A stretch of 64,000 nucleotides of DNA from Paenibacillus sacheonensis (GCF_009909195.1 NZ_JAAAMU010000003.1:372001-436000), one strand, 5' to 3'; numbered from the stretch's first letter, positions 37,134-47,124 are shown. The notes: generated from the letters alone by a model not told the origin. Made by a program: numbers and translations.

Positions 37134-38069
37134 GGCGCCTCCGGCAACCCGGACGGAACCAGCATATAAGCCAAGGAAAATGCGTCATTCTCGGACAACC
37201 AATGGTCAGGACCATAACTTTCCGAGTAGACGGGTACTAAATGTAACGGACCGAACGTAATCCTCCGGGATAAAATAACATCCAGTTCAATCAGGGCCGG
37301 ACCCTATTGCTGAGGCCGAATCCGTTCAGCAGTGCACCGCGATAGGGCTCATCGGTGAAAATGCCCTTAACGGATTTGCCGAACATATCTCCGCACGCTT
37401 GCTTATATTTATCATGCGTAAGCTTGAGAAATTGTTCGGTCGCTTCCCGGTTTAAAGTGTCCGCATAGGTAAAGCCGTTGTAGAAGCTTTCTTTCTCCAT
37501 TTCGACGATCGTAAAAACCAATATGCTTGTTCCTTAGTACTCGGAGGGAGCGGATTGGGCATGCAGCTTTGTGGTGCCGTAGAAGGATAATTCCTCCATA
37601 TGGCAGGAAAAAGCGGCAATAACCCCATCTTGCCATACAAAATCTTCTGCCGGCACGACATCCAATCGAATGAATATTCGCGCACGTGCGAGTAATAGAA
37701 ACAGAGCCGGATTCCCTCTTCGCGGCATGCTTCCGCAAGCTCCAGCATCGGATCGCGTCCGAAAGGAGTCGCTTCCACGATATTATAATCGCTGACCCGG
37801 GTTCGAAACATCGAGAAGCCTTCATGATGCTTCGCCGTGATAACGATATATTTCATCCCCGTCTCCTTGGCCGTCCGCACCCAGGACCTGGCATCGAACC
37901 GCGCGGGGTTAAAGCGGATGGCCAGCTTCTCGTATTCCTTAATCGGAATTTGTTCCTGATACATGACCCACTCGCCCCGCGCCAGAAGGCTGTACAACCC
38001 CCAGTGAATAAACAAACCAAATCGGGCTTCGCGCCACCATTGCATTTTAAGATCGTGATCGTCCTTCAT
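37103..38069 (-). pseudogene. Decayed glycoside hydrolase fragments (GH29-like start, GH106-like middle and end)
   Basis: On the minus strand, 38069 to about 37660 reads as the N-terminus of a GH29 alpha-L-fucosidase (WWREARFGLFIHWGLYSLLA, KYIVITAKHHEGFSMF). From about 37660 another frame reads as part of a large GH106-like enzyme (IAAFSCHMEELSFYGTTKL). It hits a stop near 37534, continues in the same frame (SFYNGFTYADTLNREATEQF, GIFTDEP), then breaks again. A third frame gives a C-terminus ending at 37103 (FGPLHLVPVYSESYGPDHWL). Fusion, an in-frame stop and a frame change show this is dead. The right side up to 38293 has only short A/T-rich sequence. Confidence 0.75.
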
Positions 38070-38293
38070 GAAATAAACCTCCCTTTATCGTGGATAGCGC
38101 ATGTTGTTCGGATATGACATGAATTATAGCTAGCCCCCCTGATTACAAAAGCCACAATTCGGGCATCGCAATAGCAATATTCGGGACAATTTTGCCATGC
38201 GGGCAGCTTGTCTAAGACATTTTCCGGGTTCTATGTTATAACGGATGTACAATGACGATGATTCGAATGTCACAGTTCATGGAGGAAGACGGG

Positions 38294-39892
38294 ATGTTCA
38301 AGGTACTGATCGCGGATGACGAAATGCATTTCAGGCACTATATGCGCAACGTGATCGATTGGCAGGAGCATGGTTTCGAGATCATCGGCGAAGCCAAGAA
38401 TGGTCTGGAAGCGCTGGAACTGTCCGCGCAGCATCGTCCCCATATCGCGCTGCTCGATATCAATATGCCTTTTCTCGATGGCATCGCGCTGGCAGAGAAG
38501 CTTAAGGAACTTCATAAAGACATTCATATCGCGTTGATTACAGGCTATAGCGAATTCGAATATGCCAGGAAAGCGCTGCAACTCGGGGTGGAGGACTATA
38601 TATTAAAGCCGTTTAAGAGAGACGATTTCTTAAGCACGCTGCTGCGGTTCAAAGCTAGGCTGCAGAAGCTGGAAGAAGAAGCGGCCCAAAGCAAGGATGA
38701 TTCGTACTTCCTGAAAGAACGTTTCTTGAACACGTTGATCGGCGAAGAATACGATTTTATGGAAGAAGAGATTTTGCACATTTTCAGTCGGCAGGGGATT
38801 CGGATTCACTCGCCCTTGTTCCTTGTGGCCGCCATCGAAATCGATACTATGTACGAGCGATGGTCAAAGGCAAGCGAAATCGCGCTTTGGAAATTCGCCG
38901 TTGCGAACGTGCTGAGAGACATCGTGGTTTGCAAAGGAACGTCGCTGGTATTCAATGGCCCCGAGGGAAAGATCATTTCGCTGCTGAACTTTGCGGACGA
39001 GAAAGATAAGAGCGCGTTTAAGGCGAGCTTGTATCAGGAGTTTTGCGACTATGTAAAAAAATATTTTCGCTTTAGCGTCACGGTCGGGCTGGGCGATGAA
39101 ATCATGCACATGCAAGAAATTCGCAAAGGCTATTTGGAAAGCTTGTTTGCCTTGCAGCATAAGTTGGTCGACGGTTCGGGAGCCGTGCTGGAATATGCGG
39201 CAATCGTGAATAGCGGAAGAAATGCCGACTTTAACCAAATGCAGCTGAATGATCGCATTCTCAAAGCGCTGCGCCGAAATGAACGAGACGAAGTGCAGGC
39301 CGGCCTGCAGCAAATCATGAAGCACATCAAGGACAACCGGCTTTCCGTCGATTTCACCTATGCGATCCTGATGGGCTTGGTATCGATCTGCTTAGCGCAT
39401 ATTACCGAAATGGGCGGCTCGATCGATCTGGTATTGGGCAAGGATTTCTATCCTTACCAAGAGCTTAGGAAGATGAGTTCGCTGGAGAAATCCATCGAAT
39501 GGTTAATGGGCATCTACGAGAAAACCATTCGCAATTACAGCGGACAAATGTTGACGCGCTCGCAGAAGATCGTCGAGGGCGTGAAAGATTATATTCACAT
39601 GCACTATATGGACGGCGAGCTGAACGTGGAGAGCATCGCCCATCATATGTATCTCGACTCCAGTTACATCCGCAAAGTGTTGGCCAAGGAATTGGAGATG
39701 AACGTGTCCGAATATATCACGTTGGTTCGCATGGAGCATGCAAAGGACTTATTGGTCCGGGGAAATATCAAGATTACCGAGCTGGCGGAAAAGGTAGGCT
39801 ACAGCAAGGCGGGCTATTTTGCCAAATGCTTTAAAAAGCAGTACGGCGTGTTGCCAAGCGAGTATTCGGAGAGCTTGAATCCGCCAAAATGA
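38294..39892 (+). CDS. YesN-type AraC-family response regulator
   Basis: The 532 residues hold a receiver domain (VLIADDEMHFRHYMRN, phosphoacceptor Asp in LLDINMPFLDG, ILKPFKRDDF), a long central region and a C-terminal AraC double helix-turn-helix (SIAHHMYLDSSYIRKVLAKE, KVGYSKAGYFAKCFKKQYG). ATG 38294 follows GGAGGAAGAC. It is the partner of the YesM kinase at 35373 and should activate the sugar transporter genes that follow its terminator. Confidence 0.93.
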   Translation: MFKVLIADDEMHFRHYMRNVIDWQEHGFEIIGEAKNGLEALELSAQHRPHIALLDINMPFLDGIALAEKLKELHKDIHIALITGYSEFEYARKALQLGVEDYILKPFKRDDFLSTLLRFKARLQKLEEEAAQSKDDSYFLKERFLNTLIGEEYDFMEEEILHIFSRQGIRIHSPLFLVAAIEIDTMYERWSKASEIALWKFAVANVLRDIVVCKGTSLVFNGPEGKIISLLNFADEKDKSAFKASLYQEFCDYVKKYFRFSVTVGLGDEIMHMQEIRKGYLESLFALQHKLVDGSGAVLEYAAIVNSGRNADFNQMQLNDRILKALRRNERDEVQAGLQQIMKHIKDNRLSVDFTYAILMGLVSICLAHITEMGGSIDLVLGKDFYPYQELRKMSSLEKSIEWLMGIYEKTIRNYSGQMLTRSQKIVEGVKDYIHMHYMDGELNVESIAHHMYLDSSYIRKVLAKELEMNVSEYITLVRMEHAKDLLVRGNIKITELAEKVGYSKAGYFAKCFKKQYGVLPSEYSESLNPPK

Positions 39893-39898
39893 GGGGAG

Positions 39899-39933
39899 AG
39901 ATCTGCGGGGCAAGCCCTCGCCGATCTTTTTTT
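39899..39933 (+). terminator. Terminator of the YesN-type regulator gene
   Basis: AGATC and GATCT close a GC-rich hairpin (GCGGGGC with GCCCTCGC), followed by TTTTTTT. Confidence 0.8.
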
Positions 39934-39970
39934 GTCCCGAATTTTGCTATCGGTTTGCACGATTTGTGGC

Positions 39971-40000
39971 TTTTTAAATGCTAGGGACGCAAGCTATAAT
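39971..40000 (+). promoter_or_regulatory. Candidate promoter of the sugar transporter operon
   Basis: A perfect TATAAT at 39995-40000 with a weak -35 (TTTTTA, 18-bp spacer). A weak -35 suits a promoter that needs the AraC-type activator encoded just upstream. Confidence 0.5.
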
Positions 40001-40009
40001 CCATTCATA

Positions 40010-40025
40010 GCATAAGCGCTTGTGC
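40010..40025. promoter_or_regulatory. Operator-like palindrome at the transporter transcription start
   Basis: GCATAAGCGCTTGTGC is a near-palindrome centred on AAGCGCTT, about 10 bp after the -10 box. Its core resembles catabolite-control (cre) or LacI-type operators. Confidence 0.4.
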
Positions 40026-40064
40026 TACTTCCTTACTAAAAATACGTTGGAGGGGTTTCTTAAA

Positions 40065-41474
40065 ATGAGACGGACATACGCGAAATTCGTTTCCTTGGCA
40101 CTGATCGCCTGTATGGCAATCGTGCTTGCGGCTTGCGGCAATTCATCGTCGAACAATAACGATTCGACGGCAACGGGCGCGAACGATTCAAAGACGGGTG
40201 CGACGGCCAATGCAACGAACGAATCAACGAATGATTCAACGAAGGATACAGCATCGAGTGCGGATAAGCCGGCCGAGCCCGTAACATTGACGCTGAATGC
40301 CCAATATTCGGCGCCGGACGAGAAACTTTCTCTTGATTACGCAATTGCCAAAATCAAAGAAGTATTGCCGAATGTCACCTTGGAGATTCAGCCTGCGAAT
40401 GCAGACGACGGCACGCAGAAGCTGAAGGTGCAAGCGGCTACCGGGGATCTGCCCGATATTTTCGGCGTAACCCCCGAGATTATCGATCTCTTCAACAAAT
40501 CGGGCGATATCGTGCAATTGGACGGCAATCCGGATATCGAGGATTTCAAAAGCAAAGTGTCTCCGGGCATGATCGACTCCGAATTGATGTACAAAGGCCA
40601 TATCTATGCGCTGCCCATCTTCGGTTCCTTCTCGGTGGTCTGGTATTACAACAAGGATGTATTCGCGGCCAATAACGTCAAAGTGCCTACGAATTACGAT
40701 GAGTTGACGGCTGCGGTGAAAGCGTTTACGGCGAAAGGGATCGTTCCGGTCGCCATGTTTGCCAAAGAACCGTGGCCGATCGGAGCCTACTTGGACAGCT
40801 TTATCATGAGAACGAATCCCGGCTCCACGTCGGACTTCTCCAACGGGGTGGCCAAAGCATCGGACCCGGGGTATAAGGAAGGAATCGAGAAAGCCGCGGC
40901 GCTCATCAAGCTCGGCATCTTCCAAAAAGGAGCAACCAGCACGGATTATGATTCGGCAAGAGCGATCTTTAATTCGGGCAAAGCAGCGATGCTGATTAAC
41001 GGCGATTGGGAAACGCCGGACGGCATTACCGCGATCGGCGCGGATAAGCTCGGGATTCTGAATTATTATCCCGGAGCGGATGCGGGTAAAGAGGACGTCA
41101 ATAAATATGCGATGGCCGGAGGCGGCGGCGTTGGCGGCTACGCGTTATCCGCCAAGACGAAGGACAAAGCATTGGGCATGAAAGTGTTGGCGCTGCTCGC
41201 CTATTATCAAGGGGAAGGCAGATACGTGAAAGGCGGCCATACCGACGTCATTATCAAAACGGACGGTTTGACGCCGGAAAATCCGCTTCCGGAGATCACC
41301 AAGGCGCTTGCGGCCGATCAGTCGAATTTTATCTACAAATCCAACTTTAACCATAGTCTTCCGAGCGCCTTCTCCAAGCCTTTCGGCGAATACTTGCAGA
41401 ATCTGGTCGCAGGTCAATCCGCCGATAAATTCATCTCGGATACGGATAAGTTGATTGCAAGCCTGAAAAAGTAG
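40065..41474 (+). CDS. Sugar ABC transporter solute-binding lipoprotein
   Basis: This 469-residue lipoprotein (lipobox VLAAC, Cys about 25) has a Ser/Thr/Asn-rich linker and then a family 1 sugar-binding domain (LPDIFGVTPEIIDLFNKSGD, YNKDVFAANNVKVPTNYDEL). ATG 40065 follows TTGGAGGGG. It is the first gene of a binding protein-permease-permease operon controlled by the YesM/YesN pair. A stable hairpin after the gene should raise its level above the permeases. The substrate is probably an oligosaccharide released by the enzymes encoded downstream. Confidence 0.93.
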   Translation: MRRTYAKFVSLALIACMAIVLAACGNSSSNNNDSTATGANDSKTGATANATNESTNDSTKDTASSADKPAEPVTLTLNAQYSAPDEKLSLDYAIAKIKEVLPNVTLEIQPANADDGTQKLKVQAATGDLPDIFGVTPEIIDLFNKSGDIVQLDGNPDIEDFKSKVSPGMIDSELMYKGHIYALPIFGSFSVVWYYNKDVFAANNVKVPTNYDELTAAVKAFTAKGIVPVAMFAKEPWPIGAYLDSFIMRTNPGSTSDFSNGVAKASDPGYKEGIEKAAALIKLGIFQKGATSTDYDSARAIFNSGKAAMLINGDWETPDGITAIGADKLGILNYYPGADAGKEDVNKYAMAGGGGVGGYALSAKTKDKALGMKVLALLAYYQGEGRYVKGGHTDVIIKTDGLTPENPLPEITKALAADQSNFIYKSNFNHSLPSAFSKPFGEYLQNLVAGQSADKFISDTDKLIASLKK

Positions 41475-41507
41475 GTTTAAGCCGACAAGAAGCAACGATA
41501 AAAATAA

Positions 41508-41556
41508 GCTCGAGGCGGAATAGCCCCTTATTCACCGGATATATTCCGTCTCGAGC
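41508..41556 (+). promoter_or_regulatory. Intercistronic hairpin between binding protein and permeases
   Basis: GCTCGAGGCGGAATA (41508-41522) pairs with TATTCCGTCTCGAGC (41542-41556), one G-U pair, without a U-run. It likely protects the upstream mRNA or slows polymerase, giving more binding protein than permease. Confidence 0.65.
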
Positions 41557-41573
41557 CACTTAAGGTGATGAAT

Positions 41574-42455
41574 ATGAAGCACGGGATGGCCAGCAGATCG
41601 GCAGTATTGATTTTCACGTTGCCCGCAATATTGCTTTTTACGGTGTTTGTCATGTATCCCCTCGCGCAAACCTTCTATCGAAGCTTCTTCGATTGGGACG
41701 GGTTGACGCCGGGTACGTTTATCTTCTTGGACAACTTCAAGGAGATTCTCCATGATCCTATTTTCTATACCTCGTTATATAATGGGCTGTTTTTTGCCGT
41801 GATTCTCACGATCTTTCAATTTGTATTAGGCTCGTTTCTCGCTTTTGCCTTGTACGATCATAAGATTTTCGGGAAAAAGCTGCTGCGAATTTCCTATTTC
41901 ATTCCGGTCATTCTCTCCGTTACGGTGGTTTGTCAATTATGGATGTCCATTTACAGTTCCCAATACGGCTTGCTTAATAAGATATTCGAATCGATCGGCA
42001 TCTCGTACCGGCAAGATTGGTTAAGCGATTCCCACTTGGCCATATTCGCGGTTATTTCCGTCGCCGGCTGGCAATCCATGGGGTTTATGTTCGCTCTGAT
42101 TTATACGGCCATTAAATCCGTGCCCGAGCATTACTTCGAGGCCGCCAAGCTGGAAGGCGCGACTAAATTTCAAATTCACACGAAAATTACCATTCCGCTT
42201 CTGGCAGAAACCTATCGGATGTGCCTCATGTTCTCGGTAGTCGGCGGGTTGAATGCCTACGGCCAAGTGGTTCTCATGACGAACGGCGGTCCCGGCACCT
42301 CTACCGCTACGCTTACCTTCGCCATGTTCCGTTCGGCCTATTCGCTGGACCGCTTCGGTTATGGATGCGCAACGGCAGTCATGCTCGTTCTGGAATGTTT
42401 GATTTGTATATTGATCATTAATAAATTGGTAGCGCGCGAAAGAATTACTTTCTAG
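41574..42455 (+). CDS. Sugar ABC transporter permease, MalF/UgpA-like
   Basis: A permease of about 293 residues with six helices and the EAA loop EAAKLEGATKFQIHTKITIP. ATG 41574 follows AAGGTGATG; ATG 41568 and GTG 41565 are alternatives. It forms the channel with the permease encoded 16 bp downstream. The TNGGPG segment near the fifth helix is typical of MalF-type subunits. Confidence 0.93.
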   Translation: MKHGMASRSAVLIFTLPAILLFTVFVMYPLAQTFYRSFFDWDGLTPGTFIFLDNFKEILHDPIFYTSLYNGLFFAVILTIFQFVLGSFLAFALYDHKIFGKKLLRISYFIPVILSVTVVCQLWMSIYSSQYGLLNKIFESIGISYRQDWLSDSHLAIFAVISVAGWQSMGFMFALIYTAIKSVPEHYFEAAKLEGATKFQIHTKITIPLLAETYRMCLMFSVVGGLNAYGQVVLMTNGGPGTSTATLTFAMFRSAYSLDRFGYGCATAVMLVLECLICILIINKLVARERITF

Positions 42456-42471
42456 GATGGAGTGTCGTGCC

Positions 42472-43311
42472 GTGCGAAAGACACGAAGGTTTAAAGTCAG
42501 TAATCCGATACTCAAGCTTTTTCTGTGGCTATACATGTGCATTTCGCTGTATCCGCTCGTGTATTTGATCTTCTATTCGCTTAAAACCAATGACGAGATC
42601 TTCAACACGAACCCGTTCGGAATCCCGACCAGCTTTCAGTGGGATAATTACGTGCGGGCGGTTCATGCATTCGATGTCTTGCTCTATATGAAAAACAGTG
42701 CCTTCGTTTCCGTGATTTCGGTTGCCGGCATCCTTTTGTTCTCGCTGACTTTCGCTTATGCGTCCGCCCGCATGGAGTGGCGGCTGCGGAAGCTGGCATC
42801 GACGTATATGATCGTCGGGCTTTTCGTACCGGGAGCGACGACTTTAATTCCCTTGGCGATTCTATTGAAGCATCTTCATTTGATCAATACGTTCGGCGCC
42901 TTGATTATTCCTTATATCGCCGGCAATCTATCCTTTTCGATTTTGATCTTTTACGGTTTCTTTCGAACCATACCCAAGGAAATGGAAGAATCGGCATTTA
43001 TAGACGGGGCCGGCATCTATCGGACCTTTGCCCGCATCATTCTCCCTCTCGTCATCCCGGCATTTACCGTCGTGCTAATCTTGTCTTTTATAGGCGTCTG
43101 GAACGAATTCACCATTGCCAATACGTTTATTTCGAGTCAAAAGCTGAAGACGCTGCCCATCGGCTTGATTTTCTTCTCGGGAACTCATTTTACGGACTGG
43201 GGAGCGATGGGAGCTTCGCTCGTCATTGCAAGTATTCCCGTCATTGTCATTTACGTCCTATTCAGCGAGCAGATCGAACGAGCGTTAACGGTAGGCTCGG
43301 CAGTGAAATAA
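42472..43311 (+). CDS. Sugar ABC transporter permease, MalG/UgpE-like
   Basis: A permease of about 279 residues with six helices and the EAA-type loop EESAFIDGAGIYRTFARIIL. The start could be GTG 42472, with AGGATGGAG 9 bp upstream, or ATG 42457. The end, ERALTVGSAVK, is typical of the family. The shared ATPase is not encoded here. Confidence 0.92.
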   Translation: MRKTRRFKVSNPILKLFLWLYMCISLYPLVYLIFYSLKTNDEIFNTNPFGIPTSFQWDNYVRAVHAFDVLLYMKNSAFVSVISVAGILLFSLTFAYASARMEWRLRKLASTYMIVGLFVPGATTLIPLAILLKHLHLINTFGALIIPYIAGNLSFSILIFYGFFRTIPKEMEESAFIDGAGIYRTFARIILPLVIPAFTVVLILSFIGVWNEFTIANTFISSQKLKTLPIGLIFFSGTHFTDWGAMGASLVIASIPVIVIYVLFSEQIERALTVGSAVK

Positions 43312-43316
43312 GCGGC

Positions 43317-43351
43317 AATAAGCGGCGCGTTTGAATGCCGCTTATTCTTTT
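43317..43351 (+). terminator. Terminator of the sugar transporter operon
   Basis: AATAAGCGGC (43317-43326) pairs exactly with GCCGCTTATT (43337-43346), followed by CTTTTT. Confidence 0.85.
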
Positions 43352-43359
43352 TGAAGAAG

Positions 43360-43373
43360 TGGTAACGCTTTCG
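43360..43373 (+). promoter_or_regulatory. cre-like site upstream of the secreted glycosidase
   Basis: TGGTAACGCTTTCG differs from the CcpA cre consensus at two positions. It lies 120 bp before the glycosidase start, so catabolite repression is possible. Confidence 0.35.
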
Positions 43374-43492
43374 CGAACGCGATGCAGTCGCATGCAGATG
43401 CACGAAAGGGGGCGATATGACGAATTTTCAGGATGCATCCCGTCTTAGGCAGTCAGCAGCTTTGCAAAAAAATCAACGGAGGTAGAAGGACG

Positions 43493-46400
43493 ATGAGAAC
43501 GTTTGTGGCAGCGCATAAGCGCTTAAGCGCGATTACGATTCTAGGTTTCCTTGTCCCGGCCATCGGTTTGACCGCCGGTCCGGTTTCCGTCAGCGCCGCG
43601 ACCAGCAAGACCATTACCGTCGATTTCAACGACGATAAGGGGGCGTTTAAAGCGCATACCGGATTTATCCTGACGCCCAATTACGACGTGCCGGACGGAA
43701 GGATCGTTCCGCTTAAGCCGGAAATCATCCGCGAGGACTCGAACGAGCAGGGATGGCTTATTTTCGGCAGAGACAACGGGTATAACCGCTTTAACGAATA
43801 TGAATACAACACCCATAACCGGTTCAAGAATGCCTATGACAGGGCAACCAAATGGGGAGCTGAGTATTATCCGCTTTTGCTGACCAATCCCTCCTTTCTG
43901 CAAACGGATCCCTCCCAGAATAATGTGTATGGCATGCCTACCGATTTATTGAAGTATAAGCAGTGGGTTAAGGATTTTGCCCAGTTTGCCAAGGACAACA
44001 GCCTGAACGTCACTTATTGGGATTCCACGAATGAGCCTGAAGGCAGTATAGGGTACGCCAATGCCCGTACTTTATACAATTATCAATATGAGGCCATTAA
44101 AGAAGTCAATCCGAATGCGAAGCTGGCCGGACCTTCCTCCGTCTGGAATAATGTCGATGCGGTCAACGCATTGATCGACCAGGTCGCAGGAAACGGGAAG
44201 AAGCTGGACGTGGCCGCTTGGCATGAGCTAACGACGGGCGACGCCTGGAGCATCAATTCGAACCTTGCGGCGATTAAGGCGCATGCGGCTGCCAAACCCG
44301 CAGCGGGCGTCGGACAATACTGGGTGGAAGAATACCAGCAGAACGGCGAGGCGTATAACGCCTCAAGATTGGTAAGCTGGCTTGCGGCCATCCATGAGTA
44401 CGGCTACGATCTTGGCATTCGCAGCACATGGAACAGCGCCAACTCGGCGAGCGATTATATGGTCTACAACGATACGGCAGCCAATAATGCCGCGCGGCAA
44501 ACGACATGGTGGACGATGAAGGCTTATGCCGAAATGTCCGGCAGGCAGGTCGGGGTAACCCAGGACCATACGGTGAGCTCGGCTATCGCAGCCAAGGATA
44601 CCGCAGCCGGGGAAGCCAAGATCCTCGTCAGCGGGCTGGACAGCGACGCCACGACCACGACGTTGAACTTGAACAATCAGCCTTTTGCCGGTTCGACGGT
44701 CCGCATCGATAAATATAAGGTAACCGGTACGGAGAACGATGGGCTGCAGCTTCAGGCTACCGAGAATCCTTCCTCCACTACGAACCTGAGCACGACGATC
44801 AACATGGCTCAAGGCGACGTATGGCTGATCGTTATTAAAAAAGCGGCAAGCGCTCCGGGCTCCTTCGTGCTGCAAACGCCGGATGACGGCGTTCCGGCAA
44901 CGACTACGCCTACGCTAACCTGGCAGCAGGCCAGCGGAGCGACCGGCTACACGGTCAAGGTCTCGACCAACTACGATCTGTCCAGCCCCGTCATCAATAC
45001 ATCGGTGACGACGAACAGTTATACGGTCAGCTCGGCGCTGACTGCGGGCCAAACGTATTACTGGTCGGTAACCGCGACGAACGCGAACGGTTCCCTGCCC
45101 GCGGCTAACGGCATGGTCTACAGCTTCATTGCTTCCTCGAGCGCGAGCGTGCCGTCCGGCCGATTCAGCCTTCAGGTTCCGGTAGACGGAGAGACCGGGA
45201 CGCCGCTTGCGCCGGTGTTCGGATGGACGAACAGCTATGGCGCAACCTCTTACAGGCTTCAGGTATCCACCAGCAGCACATTTGCGAGCACGGTTATCGA
45301 TACGACGACCAACACGCCCATATCGGCCGCACAAGGAAACGTGGCCTATAACTACACGCCTTCCGCCAACTTAACGGCCAATACGACTTACTATGCCAGA
45401 GTGTACGCGGTCAACGCCAGCGGCTCGAGAATCATGAACGGTCCCGTCCATGTGTTCAAGACCGGGACGACCGGCGCGCCGCCAAGCTTCACGCTGCAGT
45501 CTCCCGCCAGCGGAACGACCGGCGTGTCCGTGGCAACCAGCCTGAAATGGAATATAGCCAGCGGCGCTTTCTTCTATAAGCTGACCGTGGACGACAATTC
45601 CGATTTCTCCAGCCCGGAATTCACGAGGGACTATATCACCACCAACGGATACACCTTTGCTCCGAATGAGCTGTTCCCGAACAAAACCTATTATTGGAAG
45701 GTCACTGCCTCAACCAAAGACCGCGCGTATTCCACCGTGGCTTCGAACAGCGGGCTCAGCTTTACGACGGACGGCTCGTTCGCCGCGGGACCCGTGGGAG
45801 AATGGATCGGCAACGAGCTATCCGGCAATACCGTATACGATTCGTCCGGCGGCCTGAATAACGGAACGCTCAGCAACGTCACGAGAAGCAATGACGCCTT
45901 GGTGTTTAACGGCACGAATAGCTCGGTCAATCTTGGCAATCCGTCCGCGTTGAATTTTACCGGCAAGATCACGATGTCGGCTTGGATTAAACCTAGTTCG
46001 ATTACGGGAGCCGGGGCGATTCTATACCATCAGCAAACCAGTGGGGATTTTCCGCAAATGGTACTGCGGATAAACGGCAGCACGCTGGAGGGGGGGAGCT
46101 ATTCGATCTCATCCGGCACTCATTTCGTCTCGATGCCTTTGACCTCCGGGGATTTGAATGTATGGATGCATGTAGCCTTAACCTATGACGGAACGGCTTG
46201 GCGCATTTATAAAAACGGCGTATTGGCGAACAGCTCGACCGATGCGCAGGGAGCCATCACGGTGTCCGGGAATTGGACGATTGGCGCTACCGCTTATGGC
46301 GATCAGTATTACTCGGGCTCGATCAAGGCCGTGAAAATATTCAATACGGCGCTTAATGGTACGGCCATTGGAAACGAGATGAACAAGGCGGAAAGAGGCC

Positions 46401-46999
46401 ATTGGGTGCTGGGAGAAGGGACGGGGACAACGGCGAACGATACCTCCGGCAACGGATCGACAGGCACAGTAAACGGAGCTTCATGGGTTACCGGCCGATC
46501 GGGCTATGCGCTGCAATTCAACGGCACCGGCAATTATGTCGGATTGGGTTCGCCGTCTGTCCTTAATTTCAGCGGCAAGATTACGATGTCGGCCTGGATC
46601 AAGCCCAGCTCAATCACGGGGACCGGAGCGATTCTCTACCACCAGCAAACGAGCGGTGATAATCCGCAAATGGTACTGCGGATTAACGGCAGCACGCTGG
46701 AAGGCGGAAGCTACTCGATTTCATCCGGGTTGCATTTCGTATCCATGCCTTTAACCACAGGCGATTTGAATGTATGGATGCATGTAGCCTTAACCTATGA
46801 CGGAACGGCCTGGCGCATCTATAAAAACGGCGTGTTGGTGAACAGCTCGACAGATGCCCAGGGGGCGATTACAGCGTCCGGAAGTTGGATGATTGGCGCG
46901 ACTCCTTATGGGGACCAATTCTTCTCCGGACAAATTTACGATGCGCGCGTCTATAACTATGGATTGTCGGATGCCGCCGTCGCAGCGATTGCGCATTAA
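43493..46999 (+). CDS. Secreted multidomain clan GH-A glycosidase with Fn3-like and LamG domains
   Basis: This 1168-residue secreted enzyme has a signal peptide ending near VSVSA. An N-terminal (beta/alpha)8 domain (about 40-460) has the acid/base motif YWDSTNEPEG and a probable nucleophile in YWVEEYQQNG, as in clan GH-A (GH39- or GH5-like). Three fibronectin-like repeats (LQTPDDGVPATTTPTLTW and two more) and two concanavalin-like LamG domains follow. The LamG domains are nearly identical over 125 residues. ATG 43493 follows AACGGAGG. It would cut an extracellular polysaccharide for import by the transporter upstream. The substrate is not readable. Confidence 0.88.
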   Translation: MRTFVAAHKRLSAITILGFLVPAIGLTAGPVSVSAATSKTITVDFNDDKGAFKAHTGFILTPNYDVPDGRIVPLKPEIIREDSNEQGWLIFGRDNGYNRFNEYEYNTHNRFKNAYDRATKWGAEYYPLLLTNPSFLQTDPSQNNVYGMPTDLLKYKQWVKDFAQFAKDNSLNVTYWDSTNEPEGSIGYANARTLYNYQYEAIKEVNPNAKLAGPSSVWNNVDAVNALIDQVAGNGKKLDVAAWHELTTGDAWSINSNLAAIKAHAAAKPAAGVGQYWVEEYQQNGEAYNASRLVSWLAAIHEYGYDLGIRSTWNSANSASDYMVYNDTAANNAARQTTWWTMKAYAEMSGRQVGVTQDHTVSSAIAAKDTAAGEAKILVSGLDSDATTTTLNLNNQPFAGSTVRIDKYKVTGTENDGLQLQATENPSSTTNLSTTINMAQGDVWLIVIKKAASAPGSFVLQTPDDGVPATTTPTLTWQQASGATGYTVKVSTNYDLSSPVINTSVTTNSYTVSSALTAGQTYYWSVTATNANGSLPAANGMVYSFIASSSASVPSGRFSLQVPVDGETGTPLAPVFGWTNSYGATSYRLQVSTSSTFASTVIDTTTNTPISAAQGNVAYNYTPSANLTANTTYYARVYAVNASGSRIMNGPVHVFKTGTTGAPPSFTLQSPASGTTGVSVATSLKWNIASGAFFYKLTVDDNSDFSSPEFTRDYITTNGYTFAPNELFPNKTYYWKVTASTKDRAYSTVASNSGLSFTTDGSFAAGPVGEWIGNELSGNTVYDSSGGLNNGTLSNVTRSNDALVFNGTNSSVNLGNPSALNFTGKITMSAWIKPSSITGAGAILYHQQTSGDFPQMVLRINGSTLEGGSYSISSGTHFVSMPLTSGDLNVWMHVALTYDGTAWRIYKNGVLANSSTDAQGAITVSGNWTIGATAYGDQYYSGSIKAVKIFNTALNGTAIGNEMNKAERGHWVLGEGTGTTANDTSGNGSTGTVNGASWVTGRSGYALQFNGTGNYVGLGSPSVLNFSGKITMSAWIKPSSITGTGAILYHQQTSGDNPQMVLRINGSTLEGGSYSISSGLHFVSMPLTTGDLNVWMHVALTYDGTAWRIYKNGVLVNSSTDAQGAITASGSWMIGATPYGDQFFSGQIYDARVYNYGLSDAAVAAIAH
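45950..46330 (+). repeat. LamG domain repeat, copy A
   Basis: About 380 bp that recur 612 bp downstream with high identity, encoding the first LamG domain of the secreted glycosidase. Confidence 0.85.
46562..46942 (+). repeat. LamG domain repeat, copy B
   Basis: The second copy, in frame 204 codons after copy A. Most differences are silent or conservative, which suggests a recent duplication or gene conversion. Confidence 0.85.
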
Positions 47000-47124
47000 G
47001 CGATTCACGGGAGAGCGGGACGTGCCCGCTCTTCTCCTTTTGGAAGAGGGAGAGACTTCGCAATGAAAAAGGCGCGACGTATTTATTGGAAGTTGTGCGC
47101 GCAGCAAGGTGAGGAGGATTCAGA

